A DNA stretch of 64,000 bases from Sphingobacteriales bacterium (GCA_016711285.1 JADJTG010000002.1:620001-684000); one strand, 5' to 3'; positions 1 to 8,450 are shown, counted from the first letter of the stretch. Numbers and translations: made by a program. The notes: generated by a model from the sequence alone, not told the origin.

Positions 1-885
1 TTTTGCAATAAAATATGGAACGCCCTGCGCTTGGTGACAGGCTGGGAAGTGGCAGCCGGCGAGCGCAACGAACACAATCAGGCGGCGATAGACTGGTTTG
101 ACAGCAAACTGAAAAAAACCGCCGATGAAGTAGAACATCTCTTTGGTCAATACCGCATTTCAGAGGTATTAAAAACACTCTATTCTTTCTTTTGGGACGA
201 TTTTTGCGCCGATTATCTGGAAATGGTAAAGCCCGAATTTGGCAAACCCATTGATGAAGCCACTTACGAAGCCACGGTTCATTTTTTTGAGCAGTTGTTG
301 TGTTTCATTCACCCCATTATGCCTTTTATCAGCGAAGAAGCCTACCAACTGTTGCGTCCGCGTGCTGCCGCCGACTCTATTTGCATAGCGGCATATCCCA
401 AAGCCGAACAAGCGTATTCAGAAGCAGCCATTCGTCAGGGCGACAGTGCGGTAAGCATTATTTCATTGCTGCGCGATGTGCGCCAAAAACACAAAATGTC
501 GCCGAAAGAGCCTTTAAAAGCTTATTTAAAAGCCGCACAAGCGAGTGATTATCAAAATTTTATGCCTATTGTAAAAAAACGCGGCAACTTGGAAGTATTT
601 GAACTCACCGACCGCGAACTACAAGGAGCAGCGATGTTTGTGGTGAATAAAGATGAATTGTATGTGCAAATTGCGGCAGAAAAAGTAGATGCCGCCGCCG
701 AAAAAGCGCGTATTGCAGAAGAGTTGGCATATTACGAAGGTTTTAAAGAGCAGATTATGAAAAAACTCGGAAATGCACAATTTGTGGATAATGCACCCGC
801 GCAGGTAGTAGAGAAAGAACGGCAAAAATTAGCCGATGCCGAAGACAAAATAAAAATCCTCAGCGAAAATTTGGCGAAATTATAG
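1..885 (+). CDS. valS: Valyl-tRNA synthetase, C-terminal part (5' end outside window)
   Basis: Class I aminoacyl-tRNA synthetase that charges tRNA-Val in the cytoplasm. The frame is open from base 1 and runs 294 residues to a TAG at 883-885; the HIGH and KMSKS motifs lie upstream of the window. What is visible begins with FCNKIWNALRLV, a typical start of the ValRS anticodon-binding domain. It is followed by a helical domain and a final coiled coil of about 65 residues, rich in Glu, Lys and Ala, that matches the ValRS C-terminal tRNA-binding arm. The first ATG/GTG-like codon inside the window (about base 31) is not a real start because homology extends upstream. A strong hairpin terminator follows at 935-975, so valS probably ends its transcription unit. 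Confidence 0.93.
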   Translation, partial: FCNKIWNALRLVTGWEVAAGERNEHNQAAIDWFDSKLKKTADEVEHLFGQYRISEVLKTLYSFFWDDFCADYLEMVKPEFGKPIDEATYEATVHFFEQLLCFIHPIMPFISEEAYQLLRPRAAADSICIAAYPKAEQAYSEAAIRQGDSAVSIISLLRDVRQKHKMSPKEPLKAYLKAAQASDYQNFMPIVKKRGNLEVFELTDRELQGAAMFVVNKDELYVQIAAEKVDAAAEKARIAEELAYYEGFKEQIMKKLGNAQFVDNAPAQVVEKERQKLADAEDKIKILSENLAKL

Positions 886-934
886 GCATTTTTGGGTTGT
901 ATATTTATCTTTTATCAAAAAAATAAGCAGAAAG

Positions 935-975
935 GGATTCAGTCGCAGAAATACCATCCGACTGAATCCTTTTTT
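935..975 (+). terminator. Rho-independent terminator after valS
   Basis: Perfect 11-bp stem (935-945 with 959-969, GGATTCAGTCG and its complement), 13-nt loop, then six T residues. It lies 50 bp after the valS stop codon. Confidence 0.88.
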
Positions 976-1069
976 GCAGTATTATCAATCAATGAAAAGG
1001 CAGATAGTTATTGTGACCCCCAAAAAAACAATACTACTCTATTATTTTATTTATTTTGAAACTTCTCCC

Positions 1070-1077
1070 TATTTTTG
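1070..1077 (+). promoter_or_regulatory. Bacteroidota -7 promoter element (TATTTTTG)
   Basis: Exact match to TAnnTTTG, the -7 element read by the Bacteroidota primary sigma factor. No well-spaced -33 TTTG is evident. The predicted transcript start (about 1082) lies downstream of a possible TTG start at 1075, which argues for the ATG at 1108 as the start of the next gene. Confidence 0.5.
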
Positions 1078-1107
1078 CAGCGCATCATCACACAATACCA
1101 AAACGGC

Positions 1108-2241
1108 ATGAGTGCCCCCCTTTCTACTACGCATCGCGGCGACCCTATCTTAAAAAAAATAGAACTCGCTTTTCGCAAAAGGCTCATGCAAGCCTTACCT
1201 ACACGCACTACACAGCCGCAAATAATCACACAGCCGAAATTGTCGCTGCAACTATCCGATACTCCTAATATATTGCTGTTGCGACAAGACAAAATCGGCG
1301 ATGTACTCATCACTTTTCCGCTCATTCGGCTGCTGCGCCAACATTTTCCCCACGCTCACATAGATATATTGCTCGGCAAAGCTAATTTCAGCACCCAAAA
1401 TGCCCTAAAAAAATACATCAACCATACGTGGATATACAATAAAAAAACTTTAGATACCCTCCGGCTACTGAAACAGTTGCGTGCCCGACACTACGATGTA
1501 GTAGTGGATTTAATGGATAATCCTTCAGCCACCTCTACATTGATTATGTATGGCAGCGGTGCCAAACAAATGCTCGGCATTGATAAGCCCAACAACCACC
1601 ACGCCTACACCCACTTAGTACCTTTGTTGCATCGCGGCAAGGTACATATCGTAGAGCGCATTGCACAATTGCTGTTGCCCTTTGACATAGCTCCGCAGCC
1701 CGCACAATTGCGATTGGAATACGACGTAGCCCCCCAACGACAAGCCGAACTGCGAGCACAATTACCGCCTTTGGCTTCGCCCCTCCAAAAACGGGTAGGC
1801 ATTAATATTACGGGTTCGGCGGCGAGCAAAGAATGGGGGAGCAACAATTTTATACAGGCTATCCGCCACATCAAAGCCACCTTGGGCGAGCGTGTTCAGG
1901 TGGTGATAACCGGCTTGCCCTCCCACGCACAAGACATCAAAAACATCGCACAAGCTACGCATAGCGCAGCAGCACCGCCTTTATCCAATTTTCACGATTT
2001 TGCGACCCTGCTCACACTTTTTGATGTACTCATCACCCCCGATACTTCCGCCGTCCATATTGCCGCCGCCCACCGCATTCCGGCAGTGGTGTTGTTTTTG
2101 TGGGATAATAAAGAACTACTCCCTTGGACACCCTACCAAAGCCCGCATGCCGCTCTCTTTGCCGAGCACGACGTAAAAGAAATTCAGGCAGACACGCTTA
2201 CAACCGCTTTTTTGAAACTTTGGCAGCAAGAAAATTTATAA
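1108..2241 (+). CDS. Glycosyltransferase family 9 (heptosyltransferase-like)
   Basis: Cytoplasmic GT-B glycosyltransferase of the family that adds heptose or a related sugar to lipopolysaccharide core or other cell-surface glycans. The 377-residue protein shows the family's N-terminal signature (ILLLRQDKIGDVLITFPLIR, followed by a second hydrophobic strand). Its C-terminal half has GINITGSAASKEWG and the donor-site stretch TPDTSAVHIAAAH, which in this family contacts the nucleotide sugar. ATG at 1108 was chosen over the in-frame TTG at 1075 because the latter overlaps the -7 promoter element. The residues before the Rossmann strand (about 50) are longer than usual and poorly conserved. The sugar and acceptor cannot be told from sequence, and no other LPS gene lies next to it. 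Confidence 0.85.
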   Translation: MSAPLSTTHRGDPILKKIELAFRKRLMQALPTRTTQPQIITQPKLSLQLSDTPNILLLRQDKIGDVLITFPLIRLLRQHFPHAHIDILLGKANFSTQNALKKYINHTWIYNKKTLDTLRLLKQLRARHYDVVVDLMDNPSATSTLIMYGSGAKQMLGIDKPNNHHAYTHLVPLLHRGKVHIVERIAQLLLPFDIAPQPAQLRLEYDVAPQRQAELRAQLPPLASPLQKRVGINITGSAASKEWGSNNFIQAIRHIKATLGERVQVVITGLPSHAQDIKNIAQATHSAAAPPLSNFHDFATLLTLFDVLITPDTSAVHIAAAHRIPAVVLFLWDNKELLPWTPYQSPHAALFAEHDVKEIQADTLTTAFLKLWQQENL

Positions 2242-2332
2242 TGATGTATCTTTGAAAAAAGATATTTCGGTTATAAACTACTTTTAAAGAAAATACGTTA
2301 TCTCATAAAAAATTACTTGATAACAGATTTTT

Positions 2333-2360
2333 TTTGTTTAAAATGATTTATTTAACTTTG
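2333..2360 (+). promoter_or_regulatory. Promoter with TTTG (2333-2336) and TAACTTTG (2353-2360)
   Basis: The -7 element is an exact TAnnTTTG; the TTTG is 16 nt upstream, slightly closer than the usual 19-21. The -7 box ends only 4 nt before the ATG at 2365, so a transcript starting 5-7 nt downstream would be leaderless or would miss that ATG. Confidence 0.5.
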
Positions 2361-2364
2361 CGCC

Positions 2365-2556
2365 ATGAAAAAAACGCCCAATAAAATAAAACCTGCTTCT
2401 ACCTTAGCCACCAAAGGCGAAAGATTAGGCTGGCGTTCGCTCAAAGATGCCGAAACAATACAATTGAATTCCGGCTCAATCAGAGGCAAATATTTGAGCA
2501 AAAAAGACCTAAAACAACAAAGTATCACCACACCAACCCAACATTTAGTGCCTTGA
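2365..2556 (+). CDS. Hypothetical small basic protein (63 aa), first gene of a two-gene unit
   Basis: I do not recognise this protein. It is short, Lys-rich and polar, with no signal peptide or membrane segment, and is likely cytoplasmic. The ATG lies immediately after a TAnnTTTG promoter box. Its TGA stop overlaps the TTG start of the next gene (sequence CTTGAG around 2553-2556), so the two are probably translated together. The pair is visibly more A+T-rich than the flanking glycosyltransferase and ffh genes, consistent with acquired DNA. A small first gene coupled to a larger second gene resembles a toxin-antitoxin layout, but no toxin or antitoxin motif is recognisable, so this is only a suggestion. 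A single frameshifted gene is a second possibility. Confidence 0.5.
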   Translation: MKKTPNKIKPASTLATKGERLGWRSLKDAETIQLNSGSIRGKYLSKKDLKQQSITTPTQHLVP

Positions 2557-3107
2557 GTTTTAATTCTTTAGGTTATACCTTAATTTTTATTCAATGCAAA
2601 CGTTGTAAAGACAACAGCAAACATCTTTTTACTAATATCTATAAATTTTATTCGCCAAAAACAAAACTACACTATATCCTCCATGCCGATTATCACGAAG
2701 GAGATGTATTTGCAATTAAATTTTATTGTAAAAAAGACAAAAAAAGCAATAACAAATATTCAAAAATCGTGAATAAAGGAGATGTAAATAATTTATTGAT
2801 AACGTGTGCTAATGTAGTTCCTTTACTTTTAAAAGATGATCCCAAGGCTTCTTTTGTTTTTTCGGGAGCCAGAAGTATTGATACTCAAAATTCATCAATA
2901 GAAAACTATGAAAATACGCAGCGTTTCAGGATATACCGCTATTTGACAGCATTAAAATTCGGCACGGAAACTTTTGCGCATTTTGAATACAGAAATATAA
3001 GTGCTTATCTTTTATTTAATAAAAAATCGGGAGATATGCGTCAAAGAGAACGGCAAATAGTGGAAATATTATGTGAAACTTATGAAAATCTATACAATGT
3101 CTTATAA
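2553..3107 (+). CDS. Hypothetical protein (184 aa), Bacteroidota-type family of unknown function
   Basis: No known function. The protein is soluble, Lys- and Tyr-rich, without a signal peptide. Two features resemble a small uncharacterised family I associate with Bacteroidota: a central stretch ending PKASFVFSGARSID, followed by NTQRFRIYRYL, and a C-terminal part with SAYLLFNKKSG. This memory is not a database result. The start is a TTG overlapping the stop of the preceding 63-residue gene; no ATG lies near the N-terminus in frame. The gene has low G+C and many AAA and AAT codons, unlike its neighbours. There is 81 bp between its TAA and ffh. Confidence 0.6.
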   Translation: MSFNSLGYTLIFIQCKRCKDNSKHLFTNIYKFYSPKTKLHYILHADYHEGDVFAIKFYCKKDKKSNNKYSKIVNKGDVNNLLITCANVVPLLLKDDPKASFVFSGARSIDTQNSSIENYENTQRFRIYRYLTALKFGTETFAHFEYRNISAYLLFNKKSGDMRQRERQIVEILCETYENLYNVL

Positions 3108-3188
3108 AAATGCGCTCAGAAGTACAGATGTTTTTGGTCAGATTGTTTAATTTTCGTTTATAACAAATATATTGTATCGTTTCAAAAC

Positions 3189-4523
3189 ATGTTCAATAAT
3201 TTACAAGAAAGTTTAGAGAATGCGTTTAAGGTGTTGCGCGGCAACGACCGTATCACCGAACTCAACATAGCGGCTTCCATAAAAGAAATTCGCCGCGCCT
3301 TGGTAGCTGCTGACGTAAACTACAAAATCGCCAAAGAGTTTACGGACAAAGTGAAAGACAAAGCTATGGGCGAAAAAGTATTGGCAGCAGTGCAGCCCGG
3401 ACAGTTGATGGTAAAAATCGTAAATGACGAGCTTACCGAACTGATGGGCGGCTCGGTTGCCGAATTAGACCTCAAAAACAACCCTACCATTATTTTGATG
3501 TCGGGTTTGCAGGGTTCGGGAAAAACAACATTTACCGGAAAATTAGCAAACTATCTCAAGCAAAAGAAAAACAGAAAACCGCTAATGGTCGCCTGCGATG
3601 TATATCGTCCGGCAGCGATAGAGCAGTTGCACGTTTTGGGCAAGCAAATTGAAGTAGAGGTATATTCAGAGCCGGAAAATAAAAATCCGGTTTCCATTGC
3701 ACAAAACGCCATCGCGCATGCCAAACAGAACGGCTACAATGTAGTGATAGTGGATACCGCCGGACGCTTGGCGATAGATGAGCAGATGATGAATGAAATC
3801 TACCATGTAAAGCAGGCGATTCAGCCGCAGGAAACGCTGTTTGTGGTAGATTCCATGACGGGTCAAGATGCAGTAAACACCGCCAAAAGTTTCAACGACC
3901 GCATTGATTTTACGGGTGTGGTACTCTCCAAACTCGACGGCGACACACGCGGCGGTGCGGCTTTATCCATCAAATACACCGTCAATAAGCCCATTAAATT
4001 CATCAGTACGGGCGAAAAATTGGATAAAATAGATGTGTTTTATCCCGACCGTATGGCGCAGCGTATTTTGGGTATGGGCGATGTGGTATCGTTGGTGGAG
4101 CGCGCACAGGAGCAATTTGATGCCAAAGAAGCCGAACGTGTACAGAAAAAAATATCTAAAAATCAATTTGACTTTGAAGATTTTCTGTCGCAACTGGCAC
4201 AAATCCGCAAGATGGGGAATATCAAAGACCTTCTTTCTATGATTCCGGGCGTGGGCAAAGCTGTTAAAGACATTGAAATCAACGATCAGGACTTCAAAAA
4301 AATAGAAGCGATTATTTTTTCAATGACGCTCAAAGAACGCCGCAATCCGCAGTTGCTCACCAATGCGAGCCGCCGCCAACGTATCGCAAAGGGCAGCGGC
4401 AACAGCGTTGAACAGGTCAATAATTTCATCAAACAATTTGAGCAAATGCGTACCATGCTGCACTCTATGTCAAAAATGGAAAAAAGCGGTATGCCCTTTA
4501 AAATGAAATTACCTTTTCAATAA
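3189..4523 (+). CDS. ffh: Signal recognition particle protein Ffh (SRP54)
   Basis: GTPase that binds signal sequences of nascent inner-membrane proteins with SRP RNA and hands the ribosome to FtsY. The protein has 444 residues, the usual length. An N-terminal helical bundle is followed by the G domain with GLQGSGKTT (about 105-113), DTAGR (about 188-192) and SKLDGDTRGG (about 246-255). The C-terminal Met-rich M domain contains NRRQRIAKGSG-type RNA-binding sequence (here ASRRQRIAKGSGNS) and several Met clusters. The ATG at 3189 gives the normal N-terminus (MFNNLQESLENAFK). The gene stands alone: an A+T-rich gap separates it from the unknown pair upstream, and truA starts 70 bp downstream. Confidence 0.97.
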   Translation: MFNNLQESLENAFKVLRGNDRITELNIAASIKEIRRALVAADVNYKIAKEFTDKVKDKAMGEKVLAAVQPGQLMVKIVNDELTELMGGSVAELDLKNNPTIILMSGLQGSGKTTFTGKLANYLKQKKNRKPLMVACDVYRPAAIEQLHVLGKQIEVEVYSEPENKNPVSIAQNAIAHAKQNGYNVVIVDTAGRLAIDEQMMNEIYHVKQAIQPQETLFVVDSMTGQDAVNTAKSFNDRIDFTGVVLSKLDGDTRGGAALSIKYTVNKPIKFISTGEKLDKIDVFYPDRMAQRILGMGDVVSLVERAQEQFDAKEAERVQKKISKNQFDFEDFLSQLAQIRKMGNIKDLLSMIPGVGKAVKDIEINDQDFKKIEAIIFSMTLKERRNPQLLTNASRRQRIAKGSGNSVEQVNNFIKQFEQMRTMLHSMSKMEKSGMPFKMKLPFQ

Positions 4524-4593
4524 AAAAAGAACATACAACACAGATGATATAGTTGTTATTGTTTTTTTTTATTGGGAATTTGAAAAAGAAAAT

Positions 4594-5370
4594 ATGCCGC
4601 GTTATTTTTTGGAAATCGCCTACGATGGTACGGGGTATTCAGGTTGGCAGGCGCAGCCCCGACATACCACCGTACAGTCGGTGTTAGATGCGGCACTATC
4701 CAAGTTATTCGACAAAAAAATTGTGAGTCTGGGTTGCGGGCGCACCGATGCCGGCGTTCACGCCTCACAATTTTTTCTTCATTTCGACAGCGACCTCCCT
4801 CCTCACCCCGATTTAATTTTTCGCCTCAGCCGCCTACTCCCCCGCGACATTGCTCCCAAACGCATCATAGAAGTAGCAGATACCGCCCACGCCCGCTACG
4901 ATGCCACCTACCGCGCCTACGATTATTATGTGCATCTGCACAAAGACCCTTTTTTAGACCGTTTCAGCTTTTTTTTCCCCGCACCCGCCGTTTTGGACCT
5001 TGAAAAAACGCGCCGCGCCTTTGACTTCCTACATTCTTTCAGCGATTTTCACTCTTTTGAAAAAAGCAACGACTCCAAAACCTCGCTCTGCACGCTGTAT
5101 CAAACCCAATTCATCTTCGACGAAACCCACGCTCGTTTACGTTTTCATATCGCCGCCAACCGTTTTTTGCGCAGTATGGTTCGCCGCATTGTGGGTACGG
5201 TGCTGTGGGTGGGCAAAGGCGTTATCAGCTTCGACGAATACGAAGATACCGTGCGGCGTGCCGTTCCTTTTCGTATTCCCATCACTGCGCCGCCGCAGGG
5301 TTTGTTTTTGAGTCAGGTGCGCTACCCCTATTTAGCCGACACCGCCCCCGATTGCAATGCCTTGAAATAG
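4594..5370 (+). CDS. truA: tRNA pseudouridine(38-40) synthase TruA
   Basis: Isomerises uridine to pseudouridine at positions 38-40 of the tRNA anticodon arm. The 258-residue protein is the usual length. It shows the N-terminal AYDGTGYSGWQAQP motif and the catalytic segment GCGRTDAGVHAS near residues 47-58, where Asp-52 is the expected nucleophile. The C-terminal part carries RFLRSMVRRIVGTVLWVGKG, the RNA-contacting motif of the family. The ATG at 4594 starts the conserved strand MPRYFLEIAYDG, so the start is secure. It probably forms an operon of one; the next gene belongs to an acquired restriction cassette. Confidence 0.97.
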   Translation: MPRYFLEIAYDGTGYSGWQAQPRHTTVQSVLDAALSKLFDKKIVSLGCGRTDAGVHASQFFLHFDSDLPPHPDLIFRLSRLLPRDIAPKRIIEVADTAHARYDATYRAYDYYVHLHKDPFLDRFSFFFPAPAVLDLEKTRRAFDFLHSFSDFHSFEKSNDSKTSLCTLYQTQFIFDETHARLRFHIAANRFLRSMVRRIVGTVLWVGKGVISFDEYEDTVRRAVPFRIPITAPPQGLFLSQVRYPYLADTAPDCNALK

Positions 5371-5374
5371 AGAC

Positions 5375-5407
5375 TTTGGTATGATGCCGTATTTTGTATT
5401 AATTTTA
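5375..5407 (+). promoter_or_regulatory. Possible promoter of the restriction-modification cassette
   Basis: TTTG at 5375-5378 is followed after 21 nt by TAATTTTA (5400-5407), which matches TAnnTTTG in seven of eight positions. The methyltransferase ATG is 20 nt downstream. The -33 box lies just after the truA stop codon, so the cassette could be transcribed on its own. Confidence 0.4.
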
Positions 5408-5426
5408 CCCATCAATCGTAAAAAAG

Positions 5427-6728
5427 ATGCAAAAAACGTATCATAAAATAATCAACGGCGACAGCCGAAATATGCAGGAACTCAAAGATGAAAGCATTCA
5501 TTTAGTAGTCACATCGCCCCCTTATTGGCAGTTAAAAGATTATGGCACTAACGACCAAATCGGATTTAATGATGATTATGAAACCTATATCAATCATTTG
5601 AATTTAGTATGGCAGGAATGTTACAGAGTATTACACAAAGGTTGTCGCTTGTGTATCAATATAGGCGACCAATTCGCAAGGTCGGTGTATTATGGGCGTT
5701 ACAAAATAATTCCTATTCATACCGAAATTATAAAATTTTGTGAAATCATCGGCTTTGATTTTATGGGGCAAATTATATGGCAAAAAAACACGACCATGAA
5801 TACCACCGGCGGAGCTAGCATCATGGGCAGTTTTCCTTATCCGCGCAATGGCATCGTAAAATTGGATTTTGAATATATTTTGTTGTTTAAAAAGCAGGGA
5901 AATGCGCCCAAACCTACCGCCGAGCAAAAACAGCACTCTGTAATGACCAAAGAAGAATGGAATACTTTTTTCAACGGGCACTGGTATTTTGGTGGAGCAA
6001 AACAAGATGCCCATATTGCTATGTTTCCCGAAGAACTTCCCAGACGATTAATAAAAATGTTTTCGTTTGAAGGAGAAAATGTATTAGACCCCTTTTTAGG
6101 AAGCGGCACAACATCAACTGTAGCAAATCAGTTAGGACGCAATTCTTGCGGTTACGAAATTAATCCCGAATTTATACCTGTTATTCAACAAAAATTGCAA
6201 ATGCACCAACATCATATTGAGAATACACGCATAGATATTGTTGCACAGGATAAAAGCGAAATAAATTTTGAACAACGTATCCGGCAACTGCCTTATATTT
6301 TTGAAGATACACACCAATTAGATAAAAAAATTGATATAAAAAAATTACAATTCGGTTCAAAAATAGATGGTAATGAAAATACGCAAAAAGAAGAATATTT
6401 TACAGTAAAAGAAATCATTAACCCCGAATTGCTGCGCTTAAATAATGACTTGATTGTGCGTTTAATCGGTATCAAACAAGATGAAACAAAAAGTGCAGAT
6501 GCCACCGAATTCTTACGTCAGAAAACTAAAGGGCAAAAAGTTTTTTTGCGTTTTGACAATCAAAAACATGATAATGAAAATCATTTAATGGTATATCTGT
6601 ATCTCCAAAATAAAACTTTTATAAATGCGCATCTGCTTAAAAATAAATTAGCCTTGGTTGATAATCTTATTGATTTCAAATATAAAAATAAATTTAACAA
6701 CTTAATTTATGTCGCAGAAAGTATCTAA
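5427..6728 (+). CDS. Beta-class DNA methyltransferase (m4C-type) with SNase-like C-terminal domain
   Basis: Modification enzyme of a type II restriction system, transferring methyl from S-adenosylmethionine to a base amino group. The catalytic motif TSPPYW (29-34) comes before the SAM-binding motif DPFLGSGTT (about 221-229), the order of beta-class enzymes; SPPY fits N4-cytosine methylation. Residues about 330-430 look like a staphylococcal-nuclease (OB) fold: VRLIGIKQDET, then a charged turn, VYLYLQNKTFINAHLL, and a final YKNKFNNLIYVAES. Compared with SNase, the first Arg and the Glu are kept, but the Asp equivalent to D40 is Lys and the Arg equivalent to R87 is His, so the domain is probably a binding module. 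It overlaps the endonuclease gene by 20 bp. Low G+C suggests transfer. The target is inferred as CTAG from the partner. Confidence 0.88.
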   Translation: MQKTYHKIINGDSRNMQELKDESIHLVVTSPPYWQLKDYGTNDQIGFNDDYETYINHLNLVWQECYRVLHKGCRLCINIGDQFARSVYYGRYKIIPIHTEIIKFCEIIGFDFMGQIIWQKNTTMNTTGGASIMGSFPYPRNGIVKLDFEYILLFKKQGNAPKPTAEQKQHSVMTKEEWNTFFNGHWYFGGAKQDAHIAMFPEELPRRLIKMFSFEGENVLDPFLGSGTTSTVANQLGRNSCGYEINPEFIPVIQQKLQMHQHHIENTRIDIVAQDKSEINFEQRIRQLPYIFEDTHQLDKKIDIKKLQFGSKIDGNENTQKEEYFTVKEIINPELLRLNNDLIVRLIGIKQDETKSADATEFLRQKTKGQKVFLRFDNQKHDNENHLMVYLYLQNKTFINAHLLKNKLALVDNLIDFKYKNKFNNLIYVAESI

Positions 6729-7416
6729 ACGATATTCAAAAGACTTTGGCAAAAAAGAAAAGGTCTTAAACTATGCCTGCCAAACCTATCAGCTGTCACG
6801 ACCCAATAAAGTAGGTGCGGTAATGGCACTTATCAGACAATGTCAGCCCGTCACCATCGAAGCGTGGGAAGCGTGGTATTTTGAAAATGCTCAAACAGAT
6901 GGAAAAAACAGCAGCAAAATCACCGAAGCTACTTTAAAAGAGCTTGGTGTACGCTTGTATGAGAAGATAACTGTTACTGTAATTCCTGAATGGCAAGAGG
7001 CTTTTAATAACCTTACACTGCAAGATTGTATTGATTATATCCATAATTTAACGATCAACCGCACTTTTGACGGCTACATCCGTGAAAAATCAGTAATAAA
7101 TGACGGTTTAGCACATATTTTTCCCAATATTCGCTTTGAAGAAAGTCCGCCCGAACTCGACCACTCCGGCGATGTTGATTATATGGGTTGGGTGGGTAAA
7201 TATGCTTTTGGCTTGCAGATAAAACCTGTTACGGCTCAATCAAATTTCGGCAACTATTCCGTTTCGGAACGTATGAAAGCCAGCTTTGCCGATTTTGAAA
7301 GCGAATACGGCGGAAGAGTTTTTATTATTTTTAGTATAGATGGCGATATTGGCAATGAAAAAGTATTGGAAGATATACGACAAGAAATCAGCCGACTGCA
7401 AGAGAAATCAACATAA
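6709..7416 (+). CDS. MjaI-family type II restriction endonuclease (predicted CTAG)
   Basis: Cleaving partner of the preceding methyltransferase. The 235-residue protein fits the MjaI endonuclease family, which I recognise by the central stretch CIDYIHNLTINRTFDGYI and by ELDHSGDVDYMGWVGKYAFG followed by LQIKPVT. The DVDY Asp (about residue 156) and the Q-I-K triplet (about 170-172) would form a PD-(D/E)xK-type metal site in which Gln replaces the usual Glu/Asp. MjaI cuts CTAG, so that is the predicted site. The ATG at 6709 lies 20 bp inside the methyltransferase gene, so the nuclease is read from the same mRNA. It has the same low G+C as the methyltransferase. CTAG is very scarce in this window, which agrees with but does not prove the assignment. 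Confidence 0.85.
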   Translation: MSQKVSKRYSKDFGKKEKVLNYACQTYQLSRPNKVGAVMALIRQCQPVTIEAWEAWYFENAQTDGKNSSKITEATLKELGVRLYEKITVTVIPEWQEAFNNLTLQDCIDYIHNLTINRTFDGYIREKSVINDGLAHIFPNIRFEESPPELDHSGDVDYMGWVGKYAFGLQIKPVTAQSNFGNYSVSERMKASFADFESEYGGRVFIIFSIDGDIGNEKVLEDIRQEISRLQEKST

Positions 7417-7503
7417 TACCGGCAAACTGTTTTTTTAAAAAAATAAGCAGATTGTTTGGTGCATTTTGAAAAAATCCTATTATTGAAAAAAATTCAATAT
7501 CTT

Positions 7504-8250
7504 ATGGATAATAACAATACTCGCATTGCATTAGTGACCGGAGCCACCGGCGGCTTGGGTACAGATATGTGCAAAAAATTATCGAAAGACGGCTTTCGCG
7601 TTATCGCCAACTACCGCAGTGCCGAAAAAGCGGCGGACTGGAAAGCACAAATGGAACAGGAGGGCTACCATTTTAAAATGTATCAGGCTGATGTAGCCGA
7701 CTACGACCAAGTAGCCGCTATGATAAAAAAAATAGAAACCGAAATCGGTGTGGTTGATGTGCTTGTCAATAATGCGGGCATTACGCGCGACGGGGCTTTT
7801 CGCAAAATGACCCAACAGCACTGGCGCGATGTAATCAGTTCTAACTTAGACAGCGTATTTAATTGTTGCAGCCATTGTATCAATCCCATGATTAACCAAA
7901 ATTGGGGGCGCATTATCAATATTTCTTCTGTAAACGGGCAACGCGCTCAGTTTGGTCAGGTGAACTACGCCGCTGCCAAAGCCGGTATGCACGGCTTTAC
8001 CAAAACGCTCGCCATTGAAGTAGCCTCCAAAGGTATCACGGTCAATACTATTTCGCCCGGATACATCGGTACGGATATGGTAATGGCTGTACCCGAGGAA
8101 ATTCGCAACAAAATTGTAGCCAATATTCCGGTAGGTCGCTTGGGCGGCACAGACGAAATTGCTTATTTGGTGTCGTTTTTGGCATCTGAAAAAGCCAGCT
8201 TTATTACCGGAGCCAACTTAGCCATCAACGGCGGACAACACGTTTATTAG
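7504..8250 (+). CDS. phaB: Acetoacetyl-CoA reductase (PhaB-type short-chain dehydrogenase)
   Basis: NADPH-dependent reduction of acetoacetyl-CoA to (R)-3-hydroxybutyryl-CoA, the step before polyhydroxyalkanoate polymerisation. The 248-residue protein has the SDR cofactor motif TGATGGLG (12-19), NNAG, the catalytic Ser in INISSVNG and Tyr-155/Lys-159 (YAAAK). It is closer to PhaB than to FabG in stretches such as WGRIINISSVNGQRAQFGQ and the C-terminus FITGANLAINGGQHVY. The ATG at 7504 was chosen over an upstream start at 7456 because the latter adds 16 residues with no homology. No PHA synthase or thiolase lies in the window, so a role in fatty-acid synthesis remains possible. A strong terminator follows at 8288-8332. 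Confidence 0.87.
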   Translation: MDNNNTRIALVTGATGGLGTDMCKKLSKDGFRVIANYRSAEKAADWKAQMEQEGYHFKMYQADVADYDQVAAMIKKIETEIGVVDVLVNNAGITRDGAFRKMTQQHWRDVISSNLDSVFNCCSHCINPMINQNWGRIINISSVNGQRAQFGQVNYAAAKAGMHGFTKTLAIEVASKGITVNTISPGYIGTDMVMAVPEEIRNKIVANIPVGRLGGTDEIAYLVSFLASEKASFITGANLAINGGQHVY

Positions 8251-8287
8251 CACAACAAGACATTCTTTTTGATATTATTATATCTTT

Positions 8288-8335
8288 AAAAGCAGCAAAT
8301 GAATGCCAAAAAAATTCATTTGCTGCTTTTTTGTT
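8288..8335 (+). terminator. Rho-independent terminator after phaB
   Basis: Perfect 17-bp stem (8288-8304 with 8314-8330) around a 9-nt loop, GCCAAAAAA, with T residues completing the 3' arm and following it. The A-rich left arm would also let it work on the opposite strand. Confidence 0.88.
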
Positions 8336-8450
8336 GGCATTTTTACAAACGTGTCCTGTACTCCTTTTTTTTAAAACTAAAAATCTTTTGCATCTTTGCC
8401 TCCTGAAAAAATCATTTTTATTCACCCCTATTTCTTCCGCCATAAAAATT

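Noticed and set aside
1075..1107. TTG start for the GT9 gene at 1075
   Set aside because: It overlaps the TATTTTTG promoter box; the ATG at 1108 is favoured.
5427..7416. Phage or abortive-infection island around the R-M genes
   Set aside because: Only the two R-M genes are present; flanks are truA and phaB.
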